From CBDUEF01 sp018063485 (GTDB lineage Bacteria; Pseudomonadota; Alphaproteobacteria; Rhodobacterales; Rhodobacteraceae), in assembly GCA_037045435.1 (NCBI GenBank), contig JBAOID010000003.1, positions 186,001 through 250,000 on the forward strand: a stretch of DNA of 64,000 nt. The letters run 5' to 3'. Below the pieces are notes generated by a model, which worked only from the letters and a program-made list of their open reading frames with translations, searched no databases and was not told where the DNA came from. The first letter of the stretch is position 1; every line of letters begins with the position of its first letter. Shown here in pieces: positions 24,337 through 33,414 of the stretch. The position numbers and the translations under genes are program-made.

Positions 24337-26088
24337 TTAGGCGGCGTTGCGCAATTTCGCGGTGGCACTTGCGTCTACAGTTAAAGTCTCGCGGTCGGTG
24401 ATGACGACGCCATAGTCCAGCCGCGCCCCTTCAAGGCTGACCAAACCGTCGCGGACATCTTCGACCACCTTTTGCACGTCGCGCTCAAAGGCTTTGCCAA
24501 AGCCGCCACCGCCCGGATTGCGGTTGGCCGCACGTTCACCGGGATGAATGGTTTCAATCACGTTGTCGGTGATGATCTCGGTCTGGCCATTGCGCGTCAG
24601 TTCCAGCCGCCCGACTTTCGATGCGATCATGGTTGACTTTGCCCCAGCGGCACCCATCGCCGGAATGCGACGGCCTTCGCCAAAGGTGATCAGCGTCATC
24701 GGCTTGTCGAGTGGCTCGACCTCCCAACAGGTGCCCGAGCCGCCGCGGTTCTTACCTGCGCCGCCACTGTCCTCCATCAACGAATAACGGTGGATGATGA
24801 TCGGGTAGGAATGTTCCAGCATTTCGATATCCCCCGATGTCAGCGCGCCAAAGCAGCACTCCGGACCCACCGCATGCCAGCCGTCAGCCTTTGCCGTGGC
24901 ACCAGCGCCCGAGATGATCGAGGCCAGCACCATCGTCACATATTCTTCGTTATGCCGGGTATCCCAGCCCGCGATGTTACAGCCATTGGCATGGCCCCAG
25001 CTTGCCGAGACCTTTTCCGGCGCCGCCTGTTCGAACGCCAGACGCACGGCATCGGTCAGGGTTTCCATCGGCGTCGTGGTGCAGTTCATGTGCGGGGCCG
25101 GGGATTGCGCGTTGCAAAGCGTGCCTTTCGGCCCCATATCGGTTGAGACGCAGCGGTAAAGCCCTTCGTTATAAGGCGGCGGCAGTTGCGCAAACATCAT
25201 CAGGCCAAGGTAGACGCCGGAATGGCTGTTGCCCTCATAGCTGTTGATGAAATACGGGATCTGCGGCGGTGACTGGATCGCAATATGGCATCCGTTCCCC
25301 TTGATCGTGACGGTCGCGGTGATTTCAAAATCACCATAGCCGTGGCCTGCATCCTCCAGAATCGCGGTGCCGGAATAGGTGCCGTCGGGCACCTTGGCGA
25401 TCAGGCTGCGCATATGGTTTTCGGCCACGTCCAGAAGTTCGCCAATGCAGTCCTGGACGGTTGTCTTGCCGTATTTGTCCATCAGCCGTTTCAGATTGCG
25501 CGCGCCCACCTGACAGGCCCCGATCAAAGCGTTGAAGTCGCCCTCCTGGTCACGGCGCGCACGCATGTTGGACAAGATCATGTTCATCACGTCGTTGCGC
25601 GGCTTGCCCTTATCCCAGATCTTAAGCGGCGGGATCCGCAGACCCTCGGCGTAGATCTCGGTCGCATTAGGGTTGTATCCGGCAGGAACAGGGCCGCCGA
25701 TGTCTGTAAGATGCCCCTTGCAGACGGTCCAGAACACCAACTCACCTTCGTAAAAGACCGGCATATACATGCAAGTGTCGATGATATGTGATCCGCCATA
25801 GCTTGGATCGTTGTGCAGCATCAGGTCGCCATCATGGATGTCGCCGTCAAAGTAGTGCGCCACCGATTTCATTGCCGGCATCAGCGAACCAAGATGAATT
25901 GGAATGTCCTGACCCTGAAGGATCATCTCCGGCGTGGCGTTGAACAGAGCGGTCGAATAATCATGCGCAAGGTTGAACACCGATGAGCGCGCAGTTTGCT
26001 CAAGGGCCAGCGTCATTTCGCGCTGCGTGGTTTCCAGCACACCACGCACCACCGAAAGCGTGATGGGGTCTATGTTGCGTTTGCTCAT
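24337..26088 (-). CDS. hyuB: Hydantoinase/oxoprolinase B-type subunit, 583 aa
   Basis: The B subunit partner of HyuA, of normal length. It begins SKRNIDPITLSVVRGVLE, typical for the family, with the conserved block LMLHNDPSYGGSHI (usual GDVF..NDPY.GGTH), and the C-terminal GGAGKNRGGSG and NRNPGGGGFGKAFERD segments. The ATG at 26088 has GGAGG 7 bases upstream and is preferred to the in-frame start at 26100. It is the first gene of the long minus-strand group, facing an AraC-type regulator across a 268-base gap. Confidence 0.92.
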   Translation of the reverse strand: MSKRNIDPITLSVVRGVLETTQREMTLALEQTARSSVFNLAHDYSTALFNATPEMILQGQDIPIHLGSLMPAMKSVAHYFDGDIHDGDLMLHNDPSYGGSHIIDTCMYMPVFYEGELVFWTVCKGHLTDIGGPVPAGYNPNATEIYAEGLRIPPLKIWDKGKPRNDVMNMILSNMRARRDQEGDFNALIGACQVGARNLKRLMDKYGKTTVQDCIGELLDVAENHMRSLIAKVPDGTYSGTAILEDAGHGYGDFEITATVTIKGNGCHIAIQSPPQIPYFINSYEGNSHSGVYLGLMMFAQLPPPYNEGLYRCVSTDMGPKGTLCNAQSPAPHMNCTTTPMETLTDAVRLAFEQAAPEKVSASWGHANGCNIAGWDTRHNEEYVTMVLASIISGAGATAKADGWHAVGPECCFGALTSGDIEMLEHSYPIIIHRYSLMEDSGGAGKNRGGSGTCWEVEPLDKPMTLITFGEGRRIPAMGAAGAKSTMIASKVGRLELTRNGQTEIITDNVIETIHPGERAANRNPGGGGFGKAFERDVQKVVEDVRDGLVSLEGARLDYGVVITDRETLTVDASATAKLRNAA

Positions 26089-26100
26089 TCCAACCTCCAA

Positions 26101-26356
26101 AAGGGGATGGGCAAAACAGGCGTCAACGGCACCAGAATATTGGCGTGAGGCATTTCCCTGTTATGTCGAATCCCGGCTTATTGATCTCTTGTTCCGTCAG
26201 CGTGGACCGTTCTTGTGCGTCCGTCTTGTCATTGAGCGCATAAAGTTTGTCAGACAGCGCAGGTTCTGGCTGGCATGGTTCTGAATTATTGACTTGTTGC
26301 TATCCAGAATGGACATTGAACTCCAAGCGCGCATTTCCAAACGCGGGTTGGCCTGA
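26101..26356. promoter_or_regulatory. Divergent control region between hyuB and the AraC-type regulator
   Basis: A gap of about 256 bases, more A+T-rich near 26270-26310, between two divergently transcribed starts. It must hold the promoters of both. No clear operator or strong sigma-70 promoter pair can be asserted by eye. Confidence 0.4.
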
Positions 26357-27310
26357 ATGAACATCAGAATGTACAACACCGATGGCCTGTCTGCACAGGT
26401 CCGTTCCGACCATTGGAAGTCGGTGATTGCGCGCGCCTACTTCCCGCTCGACCTGACTTTTCGGGATGCCGGGCGCTTTGAAGGACAGTTGGCTTTGCGT
26501 GATGTCGGGAGTGTTTCCTTGTCGCGCTTGCAGACTGAACCCGTGCAATATGAACGACATCGCCGCCACATCGCGGGTGCTGCGCAAGAGCATTATCTGA
26601 TCACCATCCCTCGCAAGGCACCGGTGGAGTTTCACCAGTTGGGCCGCGATGTGCGATGTGATCCCGGTGGATTTATCCTGGAGCGCGGCGACGAGCCGTA
26701 TCGCTTTTCATATGGCAGTGCCAACGATCTGTGTGTTTTGAAGATTGCCAAGCCCTTGTTGGCCGAAAAGCTGCACAACCCGGATGGATACTGCGCTTTG
26801 GTGTTCAATGGCCGTGAAGGCCTAGGCAGTCTTTTCACCACGATGGCGCAACAGGTCCATGCCCAGGCACCCGATGACAAAGCAGGCAATGCCGTTTTGG
26901 GTCGGCAACTGACGGAACTTCTTGCCCTGACTTTGGACCGCACTTCGGAAGTGATGCAAGGCGTCGGGTCTTCGGTTCGCACCGCGCATCGTCGTCGTGC
27001 AGAAGACATGATCCGTCGAAACCTGTCTGACAGCGCTCTGTCGCCCGAGAAGGTCGCCGAGGCTTGCGGTATCTCAAAACGCTATCTGCATGAATTGTTT
27101 GCTGACGTGAATTACACCATCTCGCAATATATCCGTGAAGAGCGGATCAAAGCCGCCCGTGATCTGTTGCAGATGCCAAATCCGGGGCAAATGTCGGATA
27201 TTGCATACCGTTTTGGATTTTCTGATCAGGCGCAATTCTCGCGCTTGTTCAAAGCGATGTTTGGTCAGACCCCTTCCAGCTTTCGCTCTCAGGTCTGCGG
27301 CCCCGACTGA
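26357..27310 (+). CDS. AraC-family transcriptional regulator, 317 aa
   Basis: An AraC-type activator with an N-terminal ligand/dimerisation domain of the AraC-binding-like kind (about residues 20-190, containing LERGDEPYRFSYG) and a C-terminal double helix-turn-helix (about 215-312: EACGISKRYLHELFADV and DIAYRFGFSDQAQFSRLFK). It is divergent from hyuB, so it is the natural candidate regulator of the hyu/pxp group 2 genes. Its 3' end overlaps the convergent hydratase gene by 22 bases. Confidence 0.93.
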   Translation: MNIRMYNTDGLSAQVRSDHWKSVIARAYFPLDLTFRDAGRFEGQLALRDVGSVSLSRLQTEPVQYERHRRHIAGAAQEHYLITIPRKAPVEFHQLGRDVRCDPGGFILERGDEPYRFSYGSANDLCVLKIAKPLLAEKLHNPDGYCALVFNGREGLGSLFTTMAQQVHAQAPDDKAGNAVLGRQLTELLALTLDRTSEVMQGVGSSVRTAHRRRAEDMIRRNLSDSALSPEKVAEACGISKRYLHELFADVNYTISQYIREERIKAARDLLQMPNPGQMSDIAYRFGFSDQAQFSRLFKAMFGQTPSSFRSQVCGPD

Positions 27311-28131
27311 AGGCTGGCTTTGCCTGCCATTGTAACCGCGCCGCCGGGCTTGACCACGCGCAGTGTCAGGTCATTGTCATGGCCATAGGCCTCGACCATC
27401 GCCGGCTCACCACAGACCAGCGGTGACAGACCGCGATAGCTGAACCGCCTTGGACATTGGCCAAGAATTTTTGCCGCCAGATTGAGCATGGCGAAGGCTT
27501 GCATCGGGCCATGGACCAGCAGTCCGGCATAGCCCTCGACATCCCTCGCATAATCAGCGTCATAGTGGATGCGATGGCCGTTGAAGGTTATGGCGGAAAA
27601 GCGGAACAGGCGCACCGGATCAGACCGCAACGCTTGCACGGCCAAAGGCGTTCCCAGATCGGGTGCGGCCGGATAATCAGGCGCCGCTGCGCCGGGAACT
27701 GCTTCGGCACGGTAGACAAGATCCTGCCGCTCGCTGACCATTTCGATCATGCCAACCCGATAGATATGACGGATCGAAATGAAGATGAGTTCGCCTGTGG
27801 AGCCTGTCTTTTGGGCGATGCTTTCGATCCGGCTGTCTTTTTCGACGACATCCCCGATGCAAAGTTCCCCATTGAAGGCAACCTCGCCCCCGGCCCACAT
27901 TCGTCTGGTCAAAGGCAAATCCGGCAGAAACTGCCCAAGGCGAGAATGGCCGTCACGGCCCAGTTGTTCGCTTGGCAACGTCTCTGGTGCCAAGGCCCAG
28001 AACAGACCCGGTGGCACTCGATCAGGGGCGACAAATTCGGGCAGTGTCACGCGGAATTGCTCGACAAGCCGGTCTGACACGGTGTCGCGGCGACAGGTGC
28101 CGCGCCCGATCCAATTTTGATAACCGCTCAT
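27289..28131 (-). CDS. MaoC/FAS1-type hot-dog dehydratase (HTD2-like), 280 aa
   Basis: A double hot-dog-fold acyl-CoA hydratase/dehydratase. The N-terminal FAS1-DH-like half contains LPLTRRMWAGGEVAF. The C-terminal half has the hydratase motif FSAITFNGHRIHYDADYA with the catalytic Asp/His pair, and LLVHGPMQAF. Close relatives hydrate mesaconyl- or itaconyl-CoA or dehydrate 3-hydroxyacyl-thioesters. The ATG at 28131 has AAAGG 8 bases upstream, while a GTG at 28140 is the alternative. It is transcribed toward the AraC gene and is not obviously part of either neighbour operon. Confidence 0.87.
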   Translation of the reverse strand: MSGYQNWIGRGTCRRDTVSDRLVEQFRVTLPEFVAPDRVPPGLFWALAPETLPSEQLGRDGHSRLGQFLPDLPLTRRMWAGGEVAFNGELCIGDVVEKDSRIESIAQKTGSTGELIFISIRHIYRVGMIEMVSERQDLVYRAEAVPGAAAPDYPAAPDLGTPLAVQALRSDPVRLFRFSAITFNGHRIHYDADYARDVEGYAGLLVHGPMQAFAMLNLAAKILGQCPRRFSYRGLSPLVCGEPAMVEAYGHDNDLTLRVVKPGGAVTMAGKASLQSGPQT

Positions 28132-28140
28132 CTGCCTCAC

Positions 28141-28472
28141 CTTTTCAAGCCAAAGATCATGCCGGATCGACCAACCCTATCGGATAGGCAAATCCAACCC
28201 CATGGACAGTTGGACCACATATTCTCGATTGAAGTCCAGCCAGGTATGATTGACGCCAGACCCACGACATTGGCCCAATCGGAATCGGCAAAGATCGTGG
28301 CCTCGAAGTCAACGCCGACTTGGCAGAATTTCCGTCTGCAATGCCGCCCTTGGCGACAAAAAGGTGACCGCATCGCCCAACAAAGCGCCCAAGCCGATCC
28401 GAAAGCGGGGCCACAAATGGAACAGCCAGCTACACAACTGGCTGGCTGTTCTTTGAGCGCCCGCGCTGGGTG
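28141..28472. other. 332-base gap without a recognisable gene
   Basis: No open frame here has a recognisable family signature on either strand. On the minus strand several short frames follow each other with stops, which could be a decayed gene, but no homology can be claimed. The only clear structure is the hairpin at 28420-28451. The hydratase ribosome site lies at 28141-28148. Confidence 0.5.
28420..28451 (-). terminator. Hairpin terminator after the Dpp-type binding-protein gene
   Basis: A perfect 11-base inverted repeat, GAACAGCCAGC with GCTGGCTGTTC, around a 10-base loop. It begins 21 bases after the stop of the binding-protein gene that ends the minus-strand operon. On the minus strand it is followed by CATTTG; on the plus strand by TTT. 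It is probably an intrinsic terminator with a weak T-tract. Confidence 0.6.
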
Positions 28473-30035
28473 CTACTCGGCGAAGCCGATGTTTTCCATA
28501 TGCAGGCTGAGGGTTGGGGTGATCGCGGAACCACTGACGTTCTTGTTCATCAGATAGTTCAACGTCTCATAATGCGTGAAGATCAGCGGTGCGTCAGTGC
28601 TGATGGCAGCGCGGATCTGCTTATAGAGTTCCATCCGGGCTGCATCGTCTGCACTGGCCGCCGCTTGGTCTATCAGCGCGTCAACTGCTGGGTTGGTATA
28701 GCCCGATGTGTTGATCGGCCCCCCCGATCTCAGCACCAGCGAATAGAACGTATCAGGGTCGATGGTGCGTTCCTGATAGGCACTGGTGATCTGGAAATTG
28801 CCAGAAACAAAAGCGTCATACCAGACCGAGACATCGACCGCCTTGATCGTCATATCCACGCCGATCTGCTTGAGCTGTTCACGCACGACTTGCCCGGTCT
28901 TGAGCAATTCGGGGTATTGCGACAGGCCAAGGTATTCGATGCTCAACCCATCTGGATAGCCCGCATCTGCCAGCAATTGCTTTGCCGCTGCAATGTCGGG
29001 GGTCGCGCCGAACACGCCTGACGCATCATACCAGGCCGAGCCGGTGGGAACTTCGGCAAGGCCCAACTCACCGGTGCCCATATAGGCCACGTTGCGGATA
29101 TCGTCCCGGTTAATCGCCAAGGCAATGGCTTGGCGCACGTTCACATTGTCAAACGGCGGAACCCGGGTGTTCAGCGTCAGGAAATCCGGGATGCCGGCAA
29201 TCGGGCTGGTGAGATAGGTGAAACGCTCATCCGTGGCCAGACTGGCCACCTGTTGCAGCGGAACCGCGTCCATCCAATCCAGCTCGCCCGCCGACAAGGC
29301 GTCGATGCGGCTTTGATCCACCGGCAGGAATTTGAATGTTACCGTATCCAGATGGGGCAGTCCGGCTTTGAAATAGGTCGGGTTCTTTTTGACCGTGATA
29401 TGGTCGCCCTGCACCCATTCCACAAATTCAAACGGTCCCGTGCCGATGGGGGTGCGGGCCGGATCACCGCTTTCGATGGCAAGCTGGTTCACGATCTCGC
29501 CATTGGTCGCAAGGTTGGTCAGGAACGGCCCAAACGGCGATTTGAGATGAAACACCGCCACGGTCGGGTCACTGGCATCGACCGAGGCGATCTGGGCGTA
29601 TAGTCCTGCATAGGCGCTGGCGGTCTTGGGGTCCAGGATACGCTCGAACGTGTATTTGACATCGGCCGAGGTGAATGCTTCGCCGTTGTGGAAGGTGGCG
29701 TTCGGGACCAGTTTGAACGTCCAGGTCGTGGGATCGGTCTGGGTCCATGCGGTTGCCAGGTCGGGCACGAACTGACCTGCGGCATCAATGTCAATCAGCT
29801 TGCTGAAGATGCCTTCATAAACCTGCGCTCCGGTGTAGATCGTCGAGGTTGCCGGGTCCAGCACGTCAGGCTCTCCGGTCAGGGCGGCGCGTAAATCACC
29901 GCCGTCCTTGATGGTCTGTGCCGAGGCGACAGCGGAAAAACTGGCAAGGATCAGCGAAAATGCGGTTGCGGCAACGGCTTTGGAAAGCCGCATCGCCCGG
30001 TGTGGGCGCAAGTGGCCAGGCTCTCTAATCGGCAT
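28473..30035 (-). CDS. Dpp/Opp-type periplasmic binding protein (family 5), 520 aa
   Basis: A large binding protein for peptides or similar ligands. The signal peptide runs about residues 15-39 (hydrophobic stretch FSLILASFSAVASAQ, likely cut after ASA). Family blocks include GEPDVLDPATS, DLATAWTQTDPTTWTFKL and FHNGEAFTSADVKYTFERI. The ATG at 30035 with AGGAAG 7 bases upstream is preferred over longer readings. Unusually, it is the last gene of its operon, after the alpha/beta hydrolase. The partner permeases and ATPases are at 30846-34370, and dppC of that set is frameshifted. Confidence 0.93.
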   Translation of the reverse strand: MPIREPGHLRPHRAMRLSKAVAATAFSLILASFSAVASAQTIKDGGDLRAALTGEPDVLDPATSTIYTGAQVYEGIFSKLIDIDAAGQFVPDLATAWTQTDPTTWTFKLVPNATFHNGEAFTSADVKYTFERILDPKTASAYAGLYAQIASVDASDPTVAVFHLKSPFGPFLTNLATNGEIVNQLAIESGDPARTPIGTGPFEFVEWVQGDHITVKKNPTYFKAGLPHLDTVTFKFLPVDQSRIDALSAGELDWMDAVPLQQVASLATDERFTYLTSPIAGIPDFLTLNTRVPPFDNVNVRQAIALAINRDDIRNVAYMGTGELGLAEVPTGSAWYDASGVFGATPDIAAAKQLLADAGYPDGLSIEYLGLSQYPELLKTGQVVREQLKQIGVDMTIKAVDVSVWYDAFVSGNFQITSAYQERTIDPDTFYSLVLRSGGPINTSGYTNPAVDALIDQAAASADDAARMELYKQIRAAISTDAPLIFTHYETLNYLMNKNVSGSAITPTLSLHMENIGFAE

Positions 30036-30061
30036 GTGAGTGCTTCCTTTGTTTGAGGTTA

Positions 30062-30865
30062 TCAAGAGACAGAGCGGACGAAATCCAGAAAGGCGGTGTT
30101 GAACGGATCGGGGGTTTCCCACAGGCAGGCATGGCCGCCGGGGACGGTTTTCCATTTTGCGCCGGGAATGGCCTGTTGCAGCAGCTTGGACAGGCGCACG
30201 GGAATGAGAATGTCTTCCTCACCCGCCAGCACCAGCGTTGGAACCGAGAGCTTGGCCAAACGGGCGGTGGCATCATGGCCTTGAATGACGGCCAATTGCG
30301 CCATGTAAGCCTCATAAGACATCGGCAGGGCGGCCATTGCGGCGGCAAACTCGGCCACATCATCAGGGCGGTCGGCAAAGAACGGGCCGGTAAAGGCCCA
30401 AAGTGTCACATCACGCATCACGAAGGGAACGCCAAGACCCTTGGCGAGATCAGCCCACATCGCAAACATGTTCTGACAAAACGCATCGGCCTTGCCATAG
30501 GTGCAGGCAAGGGTCAGCGATTTCAGATCGCTGCCATAGGCAATCGCATATTCCTCGGCGATCATCCCGCCCATGGAGACGCCCATCAGGTGGAAATCGC
30601 GGATCCCCAGCAGGTCCACCAGGGCTTTGGCATCATCTGCCAGCATCCGGGAAGAATAGGGTCCGGCGGGTGCGTCGGTTTTGCCGATGCCGCGGTTGTC
30701 AAAGCGCAGGACGCGGTAACCGGCATCGACCAGCGCCGGAACCTGATAGCCCCAGGATTCCAGATCATCCGCAAGGCCGTTGATAAGCACAATCGTACCG
30801 CGACCGGCTTCGGGGCCGTCGATCTGATAGTTGATATTGATTCCGTTAACTTGGGCTTTCGGCAT
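30062..30865 (-). CDS. Alpha/beta-hydrolase fold protein, 267 aa
   Basis: A cytoplasmic alpha/beta hydrolase. The oxyanion region is INGLADDLESW, the nucleophile elbow GVSMGG carries the catalytic Ser, the acid is probably in AGEEDILIP, and the His is in PGGHACLWETP. Relatives include 3-oxoadipate enol-lactonase, esterases and C-C hydrolases. The ATG at 30865, with AAGGAG 7 bases upstream, overlaps the end of the ATPase gene by 20 bases. Its place in a Dpp-type importer operon suggests it hydrolyses an ester, lactone or amide after import. Confidence 0.9.
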   Translation of the reverse strand: MPKAQVNGININYQIDGPEAGRGTIVLINGLADDLESWGYQVPALVDAGYRVLRFDNRGIGKTDAPAGPYSSRMLADDAKALVDLLGIRDFHLMGVSMGGMIAEEYAIAYGSDLKSLTLACTYGKADAFCQNMFAMWADLAKGLGVPFVMRDVTLWAFTGPFFADRPDDVAEFAAAMAALPMSYEAYMAQLAVIQGHDATARLAKLSVPTLVLAGEEDILIPVRLSKLLQQAIPGAKWKTVPGGHACLWETPDPFNTAFLDFVRSVS

Positions 30866-31670
30866 GTGAGGCTCCTTGGGTTGAGGCCTGCGCAGCAGCG
30901 GGATTGGCTGCCAGCAGAGTGCGGGTGTAAAGGTGTTGTGGATGACGCATGACCTGTTCGGTCGTGCCGATCTCGACCAATGCGCCGTGCAGCATGACCG
31001 CAACATCGTCACTGACATGTTCAACCACCCCAAGATCATGGGTGATGAAGATGCAGGCGACCCCAAGATCCTGTTGCAGGTCGTGGAACAGATTCAGGAT
31101 CTGCGCCTGAACGCTCATATCCAGCGCGCTGACCGGCTCGTCTGCGATGATCAGCTCTGGTTCACTGGCAAGGGCGGCTGCAATCGCCACCCGCTGACGC
31201 TGCCCGCCGGAAAGCGCGGTTGGCAACCGCCCCGCCAATGCAGGGTTCAGGCCCACGCGGTCAAACAGGTCAAGCACGCGGCGGTCGCGCTGGGCGGGGG
31301 TGCCGATGCGAAAGCAATCGAGCGATTCACGCACCGACCGACCCACGGCCCAACGCGGGTCAAGACTGCCATAGGGGTCTTGAAACACCGGCTGCACACG
31401 CCGACGAAAGTTCGACAAAGCCTGACCCGACAGCCCTTGAACCGGCATATCATCAAAGATCACCTGGCCGCTGTCTGTCTTGGTCATGCCCAGAATGCAC
31501 CGGCCCAGCGTACTTTTGCCGCTGCCGGACTCACCTACCAGGCCCAAAGTCTTGCCCCGCTGCACAGTGAAGGAAATATCGTCCAGCGCGACAAGTTTCC
31601 GGCGGTGCCAGGGCGGGCCACCGATTGCAAAGCTCTTGCCCAGACCCTCTACCCGCAACAAATCAGCCAT
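30846..31670 (-). CDS. Dpp-type ABC ATPase, DppF-like, 274 aa
   Basis: Peptide-importer ATPase with Walker A GESGSGKSTLGRC, signature LSGGQRQRVAIAA and Walker B LIIADEPVSALD. The ATG at 31670 overlaps the stop of the DppD-like gene by 8 bases and is preferred to a start at 31685. It lacks the long C-terminal cysteine-rich extension of many DppF proteins, ending shortly after the oligopeptide-binding helix HPQHLYTRTLLAANP. Confidence 0.92.
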   Translation of the reverse strand: MADLLRVEGLGKSFAIGGPPWHRRKLVALDDISFTVQRGKTLGLVGESGSGKSTLGRCILGMTKTDSGQVIFDDMPVQGLSGQALSNFRRRVQPVFQDPYGSLDPRWAVGRSVRESLDCFRIGTPAQRDRRVLDLFDRVGLNPALAGRLPTALSGGQRQRVAIAAALASEPELIIADEPVSALDMSVQAQILNLFHDLQQDLGVACIFITHDLGVVEHVSDDVAVMLHGALVEIGTTEQVMRHPQHLYTRTLLAANPAAAQASTQGASHAESPS

Positions 31671-32568
31671 GGGGTGTCTCCGCATCTGGGGTTTTCAGTT
31701 GCGCGCGCAAGACTTCTGCGTCGCGCAAACTCTCGACACTCCATTCTGCCGGGATAACCGGAAGGCGGCTGCCGCGGGGCGCACCGGCGGGGTTTGCCGC
31801 CAGCAATGCGCGGGTATAGGGATGCGTCGGCCGTGTGAAAAGATCGCCGGTGGCGGCGACCTCCAGCAGCTTGCCGCCATACATCACCCCAACCCGATCA
31901 CAGACCTGCGCCACTACGCCAAGATCATGGGTGATCAACAGCACCGTTGTGCCATGGTCGCGGCGCAGCGTGTTGATCAGGGCCAGAACCTGTGCCTGAA
32001 TGGTGACATCCAGCGCCGTTGTCGGCTCATCCGCTATCAGCAGTTGGGGATTGTTGGCCAAGGCCGCGGCGATGACGATGCGTTGACGCATACCGCCGGA
32101 AAAGCGATGCGGAACTTCGTTATAGCGCGCTGCTGCATTGGGAATGCCGACTTCGAGCATCAAGGCAATGGCACGTGCCTTTGCCGCCGCCTTTGACACT
32201 GTGGAATGGGCCAAAATCGTCTCGGCGATCTGATCCCCGACCGACCAGGTTGGGTCAAGACTGGCAGAGGCGTCTTGAAAGATCATCGAAACTTCACTGC
32301 CGCGCATGGCACGCAGCGCGCGGTCATCCATACCCACCACCTCGCGGCCATTGACGCGGATGCTGCCATTGATTGCCGCTGTTTGCGGCAGCAACCCCAT
32401 CACGGCATTTGCCAAGGTGCTTTTGCCGCTGCCGCTTTCGCCAACGATGCCAAGAATTTCGCCGCGCTGCACCTCAAGCGACACACCGTCAACGGCGGGC
32501 CGAAGCGGCTTGGCGTTAAGGGTGGTAAAGCGCACGCCCACCTCGGAAAAGCTCAAAACGGCGGTCAT
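31663..32568 (-). CDS. Dpp-type ABC ATPase, DppD-like, 301 aa
   Basis: First ATPase of this importer: Walker A GESGSGKSTLANA, the Q-loop SMIFQDASASLDP, signature FSGGMRQRIVIAA, Walker B LLIADEPTTALD and the switch His in LLITHDLG. It overlaps the dppC stop by 4 bases. It is shorter than typical DppD and lacks the C-terminal iron-sulfur-like cysteine motif, as does its partner. Confidence 0.92.
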   Translation of the reverse strand: MTAVLSFSEVGVRFTTLNAKPLRPAVDGVSLEVQRGEILGIVGESGSGKSTLANAVMGLLPQTAAINGSIRVNGREVVGMDDRALRAMRGSEVSMIFQDASASLDPTWSVGDQIAETILAHSTVSKAAAKARAIALMLEVGIPNAAARYNEVPHRFSGGMRQRIVIAAALANNPQLLIADEPTTALDVTIQAQVLALINTLRRDHGTTVLLITHDLGVVAQVCDRVGVMYGGKLLEVAATGDLFTRPTHPYTRALLAANPAGAPRGSRLPVIPAEWSVESLRDAEVLRAQLKTPDAETPHG

Positions 32569-33414
32569 TCGGCTACGCCTCGCGGATCAAACGCCTGTCG
32601 TAAACCCTCGCCCAGCAGGGTGAAGGCCAGCACGGCCACCACAATCGCCAGCCCCGGAAAAATCTCGACCCAAGGCGCCTGTATCAGCACATCGCGGCCA
32701 TCAGACAACATGCCGCCCAGCGAGGGAGTCGGCGGTTGGGTGCCCAGCCCCAGAAAACTCAACCCCGCCTCAAGTTGCATCGCAAAGGCGCTGAGGACCG
32801 AGGCCTGCACGATCACCGGGCCAAGCGCATTGGGGGCAACATGGCCGATCAACACCCGCAAATGGCTGGCCCCGCGCGCCCGCGCCCCGGCGATATAGTC
32901 ATTTCGTGTCACAACCAGCGTGCTGGTGCGCATCACCCGCGCCAGAATGGGAAGATAGATCACCGCAATTGCCAGCGCGGCAACGGCGCTGCCCGGCCCA
33001 AGAATGGCAATAAGGGTAATCGCCAGCAGCATCGCAGGCAAAACCAGGATCATGTCAAGCGAGCGTGAGATGGCGGTATCCACCCAGCGGCCAAAGTACC
33101 CGGCCAGCAGCCCCAGTGGTACGGCGATCACCGTAGACACTGCAACCGCCGAAATGGAGACCAGCAGGCTGATGCGAAGGCCGTATATGACGCGGCTCAA
33201 TACGTCGCGCCCCAACACGTCGGAACCAAAGGGGTGCGCCAGAACTCGGCGCACCCATCACACCCATCACGTCCATCGCTTCGGGGTCATGCGGCGCAAT
33301 GATTGGTGCGGCAACGGCAATCAGCGCCAGCACCGCCAGTATTCCCGCGCCTGCAAGGGTGAATTTGTTTGGCATAGCGAATGAACGGCGGCTGTTTGCA
33401 ACTCTCGGAGTCAT
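32565..33414 (-). pseudogene. Dpp-type permease DppC, split by a frameshift
   Basis: The N-terminal frame (33414 to about 33250) has the start MTPRVANSRRSFAMPNKF and the first membrane segment ILAVLALIAVAAPIIAP followed by HDPEAMDVMG. The second frame (about 33240 to 32565) continues AHPFGSDVLGRDVLSRVIYG and all later segments, including the EAA loop GARARGASHLRVLIGHVAPN. Removing one base around 33236-33252 joins them. A perfect 9-base tandem duplication (33253-33270) lies just before the lesion. The start overlaps the dppB stop (ATGA). If the frameshift is real, this importer is dead. Confidence 0.85.

Noticed and set aside
22234..26088. HyuA/HyuB as acetone or acetophenone carboxylase
   Set aside because: The superfamily is shared, but no small gamma-type subunit is present and the neighbours are all amide-opening families.
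28141..28472. Possible decayed gene in the gap after the hydratase gene
   Set aside because: Short minus-strand frames follow each other, but none shows a motif that can be named, so no pseudogene is claimed.
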